NCBI RefSeq assembly: GCF_021018895.1 | Contig: NC_079371.1 | Location: 14,259,501-14,323,500, forward strand | Origin: Seriola aureovittata | Lineage: Eukaryota; Chordata; Actinopteri; Carangiformes; Carangidae | DNA length: 64,000 nt | Reading direction: 5' to 3' | Part shown: in pieces, positions 1-12,600 of the stretch | Layout: each line of letters opens with the position of its first letter | Numbering within the stretch: the stretch's first letter is position 1 | Made by a program: the position numbers and the translations under genes | Notes under the pieces: model-generated | Told to the model about the DNA's origin: nothing | What the model saw: only the letters and a program-made list of their open reading frames with translations | Database searches by the model: none

Positions 1-1090
1 TGTGCTGTTGGCAAAGGGACACAAGAGTTGATTTTCTTCTATGTATTCACATAGAAGAAAATCATCTTTTCTTTAGCGGTGTGTTGTCGATGTGAGGCCC
101 ATATCTGCAGAGGCTTACTGAGGCTTTGTTCATCTTTGGGCTCTTTCTCTCTCTGGGTCCAAAAAAGAAATTAAAACAAAAAAAGTGTCTTGATGTATGC
201 ATGCTAGCCCCCGTAATGTCCTGTTAGGGCAATTAGAAGATAGGATGGGACCAGAGAGATAGGGGAAAAGAGAAAAAACAAGTCCTTTCTAAACATAAAA
301 AAAAATCAAGTCCTGAGTTGCTGCTGGCCAGATAAACCTTTGTGAACAGTCACAGGGGTCAACACACTTTCAGGTAAAGATTTTCCTGCAGATCTATATT
401 GATTCCACTAGCAAGAGCATCATGACTGAAAGGTTGTTTCATATCATATTTTGAATTAAAAGATAATTCTGGTTTGTTAAAACTTGGGTGTTGTTTACGT
501 AGTTTTGGCCATTATTTCTTTTGATTATGATTATGATCCTGCGGGTTGGGGGCATCCTTGTAGCTGAGTGTATGGGGCACATACCATGTAGCTGCATCAT
601 TTGGATTGGGTCCAGACAGGAACCTTTGTTTCATGTCTTACCTCTCTCTCGCTCCCCTTGTTTCATGTATGTTTCTATATCTACTGTGCATAAAGACAAT
701 CAAATAACACAAAAAAGTTTTGGGAGTTTGGAGCCACAAATGTTGCCATAGTTAGCAATTAACAGTCCAATGTTCATCATTTATGTCTAGTAAATGACCC
801 AAAACTAGTAAAAATATGTGACCCAAGTTGTTATAAAACAGAATTATGCTTTAAGTTCACTGAACTAAACAGATCCTATTTCCTCTGTGAATGGCAGATG
901 ATGGAGGACGAAGTGGGCAAGGGAAATTTGGAGAAGAGCAGGTGGTGGTAGAGGGCTAAAGTGCATCATAATCATTTCCCAGTGAGAGTGCCGTGAGTTT
1001 ATGTGTCAAAATGTTATTAGAGCTCTGTTTCTGGGGGGACTCAAAGTTCACCTCTGGGTCATGTTGAAATCAAAGTTCAGGTTTCAGGTT
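1..1090. other. Sequence downstream of the nAChR gene; no gene seen
   Basis: No convincing exon or RNA gene here. Part should be the nAChR 3' UTR (minus strand, next to the stop codon). The only distinct structure is the hairpin at 29-64. Confidence 0.5.
29..64. repeat. Perfect inverted repeat: 16-bp arms, 4-nt loop
   Basis: Arms 29-44 and 49-64 are exact reverse complements around the loop ATTC. AT-rich, in the interval downstream of the nAChR gene. Confidence 0.9.
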
Positions 1091-1246
1091 TCAATTATGG
1101 TCCATGTCATCGACAATGGGGGTGTTGTAACTTTGGAACAGGGGCTGCATGAAGAGGCCGAGCGTCCCGACCACACACACACACACAAAGATCCACAGGA
1201 AGAGACGGTCGATCACCATGGCCACATACTTCCAGTCTTCAATGAT
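1091..1246 (-). CDS. nAChR beta-type terminal coding exon: M4 and short extracellular tail
   Basis: Encodes [18 protein letters not shown], the M4 helix ([14 protein letters not shown]) and a short tail ending in DMDHN, then TGA at 1093-1091. The acceptor is ctctctgcag. [13 protein letters not shown] is a signature of neuronal receptor subunits. No AATAAA was noticed close downstream on the minus strand, so the 3' end is not defined. Confidence 0.95.
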   Translation of the reverse strand: MIEDWKYVAMVIDRLFLWIFVCVCVVGTLGLFMQPLFQSYNTPIVDDMDHN

Positions 1247-4200
1247 CTGCAGAGAGAAATACAAGTTACTTAAGAATTACCATTGCCATTACTACCAACT
1301 AAAACAGTTAATGACTTTGCCATGATTTAAAAATAAGGGATATGACGTTTCAACTTTGTTGATGTGGCAAGTTTTCGTCAAAACACAAACACAAAGTCCT
1401 TAATTGTGCTACCCACAGAAAAACATACACTATGCATACACAATTTTATAATCTACAGAACGTATTTTGTAGAGATCAGATAAAGCAATCCTTTACATTT
1501 TACAGCAGAGGTGACAGCCAATAAAATCGGCATTTGCATACAATTGTGTCCTTACAATGATACAATAGGTAATCTACTATATATTTTTTAATAGAAAAAT
1601 TTCCTAATTACTATGAATCAATTAGAAAATTATTATGTAATTTGTATATAAAAACCTAAAGACCAACAGGGGATGCTCTAAGTTAAATGCTAATGTCAGC
1701 ATGCCTAACCCACTGCAATGATGATGCTAACACGCAGATGTTAAGCATGTATGATGTTTACCATGTTTGCCATCTTAGTTAGCATGTGAGTAGGATAAGA
1801 TTTTATATTTAGCCTTTAACAGAAACTACAACTGACACTGTTGGGAATCCCATTAGTTTTGCAGGTATTTGATCATAAAACAATGTATTTGGCAAATTAA
1901 AGTTTGACCTGATGATAGTGCTGGATTTAAAGCTAAGCGATCATCAGTGTTAAAATTCATCCTGAGCGGGAAATTAATCTTTCACGGTAATCCATCCAAG
2001 AGTTATTGAGGCGTTTTACTCTGAACCATAAATGTCAGCTTCTTGGTGGCACCACAGGAAAAGTCAAAGCATCACTAATTTCGTTAGGCTTCATCCTCTG
2101 TGGACCATGACTGTCTGTAGTACTGCAGTACATGACTGCAGTAGCCATAGACCAACCTACAGACTACTATTTCTAACCATAGAGCCACATTGCTAGCAAG
2201 GCTAAAAATATATATTGTCAAGGCCACTGTCCTGCTACAAACATTGTACAGATCTCTAAAACATAAAAGCAACCTTTGCCAGAATGGAAGTTGTATAACA
2301 AAAACAAACAGGTAAGCAAAATCTTTCATTTGCTCATATATGAAGCTTTCTTCACATACTTCAACTTATGACACACATGCACATGCAGATACTTTTCTCC
2401 CAAACACGTACTCCTTCATCATCATCCTCGCTCTTCATCTTCTCAGCGATGTAGCGCACTCCATCTACTGCATCCTCCACGTCAATGTTGCACTTGAGCG
2501 TCATCCTCTTTCTGAACTCTGTGTTCTCTGACAAGTCGCTGACCTTCCAGCCGTAGCGTTTGGCCGACTCCTCATTGACAAAGAAGGACGAGGAAGAATC
2601 TGCCATCCCTGCAGGGCTGCCAGTCCCCCCGTCCGCTCCACGCAGCTTCTGGTCAGAGTACGATCGCTGCTGGTGTTTTTTCCGGAACTTCTCACGGATA
2701 TTGGAGCTACCTGGTCTCCGCATGAAGAGGTAAGAGGGGAGCCGGTACAAGAACACACGCTTGACCCAAGGAGGCATGGTGTGCGTACTGGGGGACCGAT
2801 GGTGCACGTTGAGCACGCAAACGCTGGTGACGATGGAGAAGGTGACCAGCACCATCGTAAACATTAGGTACTTCCCAATCAGAGGCACTGCTAAAGACGT
2901 AGGTGGTACAATCTTTGAGATTAGGAGTAAAAACACAGTCAGGGCCAGAAGGACAGAGATACAGAGAGTCATCTTCTCACCACAGTCTGACGGGAGATAG
3001 AACACCAGAATGGCCAGGGACGTTATCAGGATACAGGGGATGATCAGGTTGATGGTGTAGAACAGAGGTTTTCTCTTGATAATAAAGTCATAGGTGATAT
3101 CCAGGTATCTAATGTCATCAGGGTCTTCGTTCTTGCGTCCAGGCAGTGAAACGATATCCCACTCGCCACTGGGTTTGAAGTCATCACGTGAGGCAAAATC
3201 ACTGAGGAGGATGAGATCAATCTCTGTGTGGTCGTAGGTCCACGAGCGAAACTTGAGGGTGCAGTTCTGCTGGTCGAAGGGGAAATCACGGACTTCAATT
3301 TTACAAGCTGACTTGTAGATAGCTGGTGGAAGCCAGGCAACCTCACCGTTGTTGGAGACCACAGCATTGGAGTAGAAGGAGACTTCATAGGTCCCATCGG
3401 CACTGATAGAAGGAAAAGGTTGTAGGTGAGTAAAAGGAAGGAGAGAGATGAAGTCAAAGCAGTCAAAGCCAGACTGATTACTGCAGGATCATGTCAAATT
3501 CTATTCAAAGATCATTCAAACACATCTATACATCCACACACGGTATTACAGATGCATAAACTGAAGAAAAAAAAAAAGTAAGGATGGGTGAGGAGGTTGG
3601 AGGAGAACGGCTGCTTCTTTGCATTTAAAGGCCGGTTGGGGCAGTTTAAACATTCAATAAGAATGCCCCCCTGAACACCTCCTTTAAAGGTATTCAAGGC
3701 ATGTCCATCTGGATGGAGACCCCGAAGCACACCTAGAACAGAGGGATTATATATCCCATCTGTCCTGGGAACACATTGGGCTCTTCACGGGGCAGCTGAA
3801 ACAAGTGGTTAGTGAAGGAAGTCTAAGCTTTGTTTGCTACCACCTTAGCAAGGATACAACTAGATATTGGATTACTGCCAACATAAAGAAGTGGTTAAGG
3901 GATCTGAGGGTAAAAAATGATGTTGGCATGAGCTTATTAGCAGAGTAAGGCTACATTCTGACAGACACCACATGAGAAAATGCTCCATCGATGAAGTCCA
4001 TGGTGCCAATGCAGAGGGCTCGGACTAAAATGGCCAGTGTCATCATGCAACATTTTTAAGCCTGATTCTTTTTTTTTTCCGGAAAGCAAGATGTCAGGTT
4101 ATAATGGCTTATGAATGAGCCAGTGGTGGTGAAGCGTGAACAAAGCAGCTGACATCAATCAGCTAATGTGATCTTAACCTGAACTTTGCCTGAACACTGT

Positions 4201-7200
4201 GCTTCGATATAGCCTACCACTAACTCATGGGTTCTTCCATACCTGCAACTTTACTTAACAAGAACCACTAATGTCACTGGCTGAAATCTATGTCATCATT
4301 TGTCAAATCCATTACAACCTTGAACAAGCTCATGCTGCAATTAAGACCACATTAACAGCATATCATGCAGCAGTATCAGAAGAAGAAACAAAAAGTTTAC
4401 TTAAGAAAAAATGAATTTACTGTACTAACTGATGGTGTGTTGAGAAAATGATTTGTTGGCTGCATGTGTCACCTCTGCTGTGTCCACGGAGGTGACACAT
4501 GCAACACTTCTGTGTTTTGAAAGTTGCAGGATATGTTTATCTTCTCAAGGGAAAAGCTCAGCCCGAGACACATGAAGTGGCAACAACTGCCCCCCCACCC
4601 CCACCCCACAGCCCCCGCCTAAAATCTGCTGAGACTGACTTTTTTCCTCATCTCACTGAGGCTGCAGGTGATGCATTATAGATCAGTGGCCTATCAATTA
4701 TAAAGTAGGTCAGGAATCCAACCATCACACTCAGTCTCTAATGCTTTGGGGCTTCTGTGAATATGCAGACTAATTAAAAATGCAGAGGCCCCACCTACTT
4801 ACTGCGACCTCTGGTCCCCCAGACTTGGCCAGAGATCTCGACCTGAAGTCGTAAAGTAGTGCTGATCATACTATCATTATGCTCTTAAGCCATTGTGCTC
4901 CTTATGTGGTCTTTAGCTGGCCAGATATCTGTGTTCATGAAAGTTTAATGCCTACAAGCTGGTATAAACGATGGGGAAACACTGCTGACCAAAACACAAA
5001 AGCTACACATCCACATCTCGATCTCAGATTTAAAGTTTATACTAGGCCTTAGATAGAGTCGTTGAGAAAATCATCAGGTCTATTTAGTAGATGTTCTTGG
5101 TCTTTTTTAATCATATCACATGGTCTTCACCAGCAGATGGAGTTTGCTAAGTTACCATGGAATCGTAGATGATAAACTTTTCAGTTTTTAATTGTTGTTT
5201 TCTGGCCACTTCAAGGACTTCCTGCCTATGTTGTCTTAAAAGTTGAGGTTCAAAGTTTGTTCTTGAAATTCCATCTGCTGTTGAAGATCATGTGATATGA
5301 CTGAGAGCTCTAGAACAGCTACTCAAGGGAGCTTTGGTTGAGTTGACATAAACCTAATCAAGTCTAAACGCCATAGTTTAAGGGACAGCTGCAGCAGGAT
5401 TAGAGGTTTTGCTGTTTTTTGTCTTCTGCAAGAACAGGGAAATCTCTGAAGTTTACATTTATAAAGAGGCTATTCATATTAGCTAAAGTAACTGCTTGCT
5501 AATCTTCCCTCATTAGGACTCTCATATATACATGTATATAGTTGTATTTTATGTAATTACAGCTTTAAATTCAAGTCTTTATCTCTGAATTTTAGTCCTG
5601 TATTTGTACTAAATCTTATGTTTGTACAGGCTGTTGTATTAGATGTTTTATGTCTTTGTGAAGGGAAAATTAATTAGCCACAGATGACAACTAATAACCA
5701 AGGTGATATACTGAATAGGCAACTAAAACTCAAAAAGGTTCAAGTTGATTTCTGACAGTCATGCAATTTGAGACAAGAGAACAAGGACCTATATGAACAA
5801 CATTTAAGATAAAAGTTAGCAGTAATGTAATACAAGAACCTAGCAGATGGAACGAAAGACCCAGGTGTTGACCTATATGGCTGACACAGGAGGTGAGGCC
5901 CAAAAGCCTTCGTGTCTGTCAGCTAACACTCCAGTGGATAGAGGCAGTGGGGCTAATTTCTCCTTGAATGAACTTATTACAGCATTGAGATTCTCGTGTA
6001 TTGATTTTGCCTCGCAGGCATTTTATACAGCTGCAAGATGATTTTTAGATGTGCACTCAAAGTCAAAACATTCTCACATCAATGTTTGGAGCATCTCTGC
6101 TCAATATGCAAAAACACACAATAATGTACTGTAATGTTGTTTTGTTGTCCATTGTATCCATGCTAGTAAATTTGGCTGGTAAGGTGTTATAGTGCATTGA
6201 TTTGTCTCGACACATCATTTGTATTAGCTACAATGTATTTAAATTGGTCCAGTGGATAAATTGCACTGATCCCATGTGCATATCCAGCTCCACAGTGCAG
6301 AATGCAGCTGAACTGTGTACGAATAAACTCTTCTTCTAAACATTTTTACTCTCTGAATAGCTTGTAGTTCTCACTTGTTGGTTCAGGTGTGAGGAGGTAT
6401 AAGTAATCACATCTGCATGATGAAGTTTTTTGCATATCCTCCTTTTGATAAAATGTATGCAAACAGAAATGGAAAGATTTACTTTACAGGTAAACAGAGT
6501 GGTTGTTGCAGCCTATATTGCAGGTCCAAGTTTTAGTTCAAATGGAACTGGTGAGCTCCTGGATTAATGCTTTGAGGGAAAAAAACGTCATCAAAATTGA
6601 ATAAATATTTTATAGTGTGTCTGCTATAGCCTTGTTACTCTGGTATTGCTGGTAGATTTTTTTTTAATCTCAGTCTCTCCCCACCTTTCCATCTGTGCAA
6701 AATTTGTAATCTCTCATCTCTTAAAAGATCACCCATTATCATGAGCCTGCAGACAGTCTACAAGGTGTTAACAAGACAGTTTTGGTTGTATTCATTATCC
6801 TGAAAGAGGTGACAAGTGGGATAAAAAAAAAGCAGGGAGAGGTAAGAGGATAGAAAGAATAAGAGGATAGAAGGAAAACATTTTAGGGAAATGGGGCTTT
6901 TGTAACTATTACAATGAAGTTGCTCAATCTTTCTGTCTGTTCTTCTTTTAATCACTTAGTTTCAGACACACACACACACTCATCTGGCTGTCACAAAGCA
7001 GATGTACTTGTTGTAGAGGACGATGTCTGGCAGCCAGATGTGTTGTGACGGGAGGCGGATTTTCTTGATTCCCTCATACTCTTCAGGATCCCACATTAAT
7101 CTGTAGTCATTCCATACCTGCACAGACACACACACACAAACAAACAAACAAGCAAACAAACAAGTCAATAAATACATTCAAAAGTCACACACATGCACAC

Positions 7201-7421
7201 ACAAATACCCATACATGCGTCAAAAATGACACACAAGAAAATACAGTTACACACAGTTACAAAATAAGATACATGCGGCCAGAAACATATAAAAATAATC
7301 AGTTCATGCATTTTAAACAGCAGCACACTAACATGTTTGTCCTACATGAGGGGAACTGACCTCACCAGTGAACACGTTGGATGTCTCTGCACATTTTCCT
7401 TAAACCCAGACACATGATGGT

Positions 7422-7467
<46 letters not shown>

Positions 7468-7992
7468 AAGCGTGTGTGTGTGTGTAGTAATGCCAAATAT
7501 GAGTCAGACACTTGTTTTGCCACTACTAGGCAGTGTTTTGACGTGGCCTGACCCCGCACAAACACCCACATTCACACACATACACAGAGTAAAGAACAAG
7601 AGGACGAGTGGGGACACAAACCTGAGTGAGCCAACAGTTGGTGGTCATGATCTGCTCCCTCTCATTCTGAAACACAGACAGACAGAAGGTTAGTGGACGG
7701 CTGCAGCAGTTAGGCGGTGGCTGAGCTTACTTCTATTTATTACAAATTATTTCCACCATCTGTGTTCTTCAATTATGTGAAATGAATAGATTATGGTTCC
7801 GTCATAACAGCATATGTGGAGGTGGTTTTTGTGTGTTTCCTCACCACGTTGATCAGCTGGGCTAGAGACACCTGGATGTAAATAGTGACTTGCTGGCTGT
7901 TGTTGACAGCTGGTCTGATCAGCTTGTTGTAGCGCTCTGGTGACAACAGGTGACTCACCAGCCGTTCCTCCACCTCCGCACACAAGGCAGCT

Positions 7993-8026
<34 letters not shown>

Positions 8027-9599
8027 GACATAACAGAATTGAAAACCAGATACGCACAATGGATCAGGACCTGTAATATGCACCATATACGTTTGCAGTC
8101 AAGGAACGTGACGCAGACACGATGAGAATAGAACAGTCTACAGGTTAAAATGAAAATGTGTTCTCATTAGTGGTTCTCCCTGGCTCATGGTTGACCATCC
8201 CTGACCCAGCTCTTCTTTACAGGGTGTTATTTCACATCATATCCTACAAACTGTGGTTGAGCAGCCAAGTGGAAGTAACAAGTTTATTTCTGTCTGCTGT
8301 AGTTTTCCAATTCAGACGTAGAAACAACAGTAATCGTCAACAACCAGAATATCTCCCACTTGGCAAAATGCAACGAAAACAAAATGCAACAGAAAATAAA
8401 ATCCGATACTAACTCAGTTACCAACCACAGCTAACAATAATTACTTCATTTTGTTTGTAAAACTTGCACACCGTCAAAGCCTCATAGGAGGTATAACTTC
8501 TATTCTAAAATATCCTCTGGCTGTTGTGTAGAGTCTTTCTGTTGGACACCTTGCCAAAAATGTCAAACCACAGTCTGCACAGGTGCCTCCAAGAACTAAA
8601 AAAAATACAGCTCTCTTCCCTAATTTCATCATCTCAGCGTAGTGGGTATTGAGACGATGCACTCATATCAGGCCAACATGTCGTGCTGAGGGTGCTTCAC
8701 ACTGAATAATGTGTGTGTCTAATTAGGTGTGGTGATTAGACACCTGGGGTCACATGTAGAGGGACATCTCTGCATAAATATAAACCTCGATTTGGATGCG
8801 CTTCCCAGCTCCACAGTTTGTTGACACACACGTTTCATTGTGTTTCGGTTTTCGTTATGTTTTGCTCTGTTGAGTCACAATGAACAGTGGATCTGTTGTC
8901 AAATAAATTTCACAGTGACACAGTGGGCGACTTATGAATGAATGAGGACTGAGGCAACATTGAAAAATTTATAAAAATTAAAGTTAGATGTAGTTTTGCA
9001 GCTTTTTCTTGGACAGCTTTTTAACCTCAACTTTGGCTTTTTAAACTTTATCAACCTTGATTTGTGTGTGTAGAAAAATGAGCTCAGGAAAAAATTATTT
9101 TATTCACAAAAACTTTGATTTCTACAGCTGCCTTCTTAGTGAGCTCACCGACCATTGGTATTCTTGAACATCGGTATAGTTTGATGGGATCATAATGACA
9201 AAAGCCACACTAACAGAAACACAAACACACACACACATGCCTAGAGCAGTAGTTGGTGAAGCGATGCTGAAATCTCGTGCTGTGAGGTCTCACCAATTAG
9301 GTGCTGCAGCGATGTAGCCTCCTGCGTGTCTTCAAATATAATGAGTGTGTAATGAGAGTAATTTGTGTGTCTGTGTGTGTGTGAGGAAGGGAAGGAGGTA
9401 GTGGGCCGTGTGTGTCTCTGACCTCGCAAACAGATCAGATGTATTATTGTATTTAGTGAAACACACACACACAAATGCTCTGCACCTATACATCATATAC
9501 CCTGGCATTTCATTGTATATATTGCATATGTTTCATGTTAACAGTGCATGCAATCTGCAGTCCATACAACAATAATGAGTCGCATTTGTGCAGACACAC

Positions 9600-9645
<46 letters not shown>

Positions 9646-12600
9646 CCACCGCAGGGCTGATTTCACCCATGAAATCAACACAGAACAATTTCTGACTGGG
9701 TCACAGAGTTTCAGTGATAGTGGGTGGTTTGAATCAAGGACGCTGCCAGAGTTTCATACATTTAAACCAGTGGGGGAAAAAAACAATCGTATGTCCCTGG
9801 TTTGGGCTTGTTCAATCAGAATAAGAACTCTTTACATCAGTTCACACGTTAAATTAGAAATGAGCGTGAAGTAGTCAACTGGATAATCAACACAACACTT
9901 AAAAATAAAAGCTCTGGATTCCAACTTTTATATGTCTCCACAACTCTGTTTGCTGCCTGTGGTGAATTCGTCAGGATGACAGAATATACTGTCCCTCTGA
10001 CAAAATGAATAATCTGAAATCAGAATCTAAATCATGGGATTGTTCATCCAAAAATTTACGGAAGAGGATTAGAGTCACATTAAAAAAATGCGATCCAGTC
10101 CATTGTAGGAAGAGTTTATGTTGATGTATTTGTGATGGGAAAAAAATGCTCAGTCCTATATTATGTAGCCTGCGTGAAGTGACAGCTGTTTTAAGTTGAC
10201 TCATCCATGGCCTTGCCAGACCACAGGAAGCACAGGGAGAACTGCTGTCTGCTTATGCCAGAACAAAAGAAAAAGTCATGAGAAATGTTAGATTTTGAAG
10301 GGGATCTAAGTCTAAGACCTCTGCCAATAAACAACTTAACTTTAGTTAACAAGAAAAAGATGTCACTGATGTAACAGCACACTGGAAAGTTGCATAGCTT
10401 TGGCAGTGGTTTAATTTCAGCTATACTATTACAAAGATACTGTGATATAGTCCAGCATTCATATTGAAACAGCTGTGCAAACACTTTTGAACTGACATCA
10501 GCAATGTACTCGTGTCCAGATTTCTCAAAACTGTGCAGTTGGCAGCTTTACAATGAATATTGTTTGTTTTGGCACTTTGCTCTCACTGGTTTTTCAATGG
10601 CCATGCACCCAGCTGTCATATCAAGATCTATTCAAGAAAGAAATGTTTTCTGAGGCATGTCAGGATCAAACTGAAAAGAAGAGGCACTGAGCTTTAACTG
10701 CAGGAAGGAAAGGTGTATTTTACACTTGGTCACTCTACGTTAACCTCCACTAGACCTCCATCTGAGGAGGAGACAGGAAGTGTCCAACGTCTGAGCAACT
10801 ATGACATGACACTAAACCCCGAGGGTAAATGTCTTCAGAGAGCTTCGAAACACAGCTCTCTGTCTGTCAGGATTAGACAGGGGGAAGAGATAGAGAGACG
10901 GAGAGGACAAAAAAACACACACACCATTACAAACGACAGCAACATCAACAACAGTGTGAGAGTGTGAGAAAAAACGATTTGATTTCCAGATTAGTATAAT
11001 CAGCTGATGAAATTACATAGAATCATACCGTATTATGGCAATGATTCATGGGAAATTTCAGGGTGATTCATGAGTTTGCTTGATGGGGTCACAGCCTCGT
11101 AATAATAATTGTTTGTATGCAATGTATGTGCAAACTGCTGCATAATAGCATGCAGGTTTCTTGTACTAATTAAAAGCAACTGCTGTGATTTTTGTCGGCC
11201 TGAGTTGAGACAACGCTTTCTGTAAATCCTGTTGGTCTAGCTCACTGTTTGCTTGTCAGCTTGATTTGTCAATGTGCTTTGGTTAAGTAGATTAAGAGCA
11301 GGAGATGTGAAACCACCAAGCAGTGACAAATAGTAGATTTAGTAGTAAGGTATTAGTAAATTATTGAACTATACCTATGCTGCTAAAGTAAAACAAAAAG
11401 TATCAATGAAAAATTGTACTCCTGTTAAGCTTCAATTTAAGGGCCAGTGTCATGTCCTCAGTGTCATGAGGAGTACTACAGAGCCTTTGAAAACATTTTT
11501 ATCATTGTAATTCTTCTGCCTCTTCGATCTGTTTTCTTGTTTTTGTTTTTGTGTTTTTTTTTTTTGTGTCACTTGTGAGTCGCATAACTTGCATGCCGTA
11601 GATACTGTTGATTTGTTGGTTGCTGGTTTGGTTTTCCTAGCAACCATTCATAAAGGAATTAATTGCATCTCATAACCTCTCGGCAAAGGGTCCCTTATTA
11701 ACAAGTGGTACCAAAAATGGTGTAGCATTTCTTTTCAGTAGAGAACCATCTTGATCCAGAGAGGCAATCAGCAAAAGTGGGAAATGAAAATGTCAGTGGA
11801 CATAATTCAAACACTTATATACATGTACACGTGCACAAAAGAAAAAGTTGTGTGCAAAATTGATTGTATTGTAGGATTGCTGTGTGAATAAATCCAGTTT
11901 TAATTCCACATTTAAAACGTTTTTTGACCCCGCCTTGAGTCCCTGCTGTAATGGCCCCTGACTTCTGCTCTCTGATTTCTGCCTTCGAGAAGTAAGAGAT
12001 GTCATACTGCCTTAAAAATGTAAAAGGGGAGGGGGGGGGGGGGGGGGGGGGTGGCATAAAAATAAACCCAGCACAAAAAATGAATAAACTGTGAAAGACA
12101 AATGACTTTGTGTGACCGCCAGAAAGGACTGAGGACGGCGAAGGAGCCCACTATAGACTGTATAGAGTGATGTAAGGTGTTAGGTTTAACAGTAAATGCT
12201 TAAACAGTAGATGAGGCTAAAATGAGATGTGTATGAGGTCGACGTAAGTGTGGATGGAGGAGTTTTGTTGCATTAGGGAGTCTACCATCAGATTTCATCA
12301 CACGTGTGTATCCACGCACACGCCCACGCCCACGCACACGCACACATACACGCGCGCACACACATACGCACTCTTGTCTGCCTCACTGCACTCTCTACAC
12401 CTCAATAATTCATCGCCGCTAAAATAAAAATGCCATCATCTCACAAGCACAGAGACTCAAACACAATCAACGATTATTCTCTGAGTCTTTCTCAATCAGA
12501 TAAAATCAACATAAAGGCTCCACCACAACATATAGAAAGAGCACAACCACACCAAACTACTTTCAGACACACTGCTGCGTTTGCATGATGCAGATGGATA

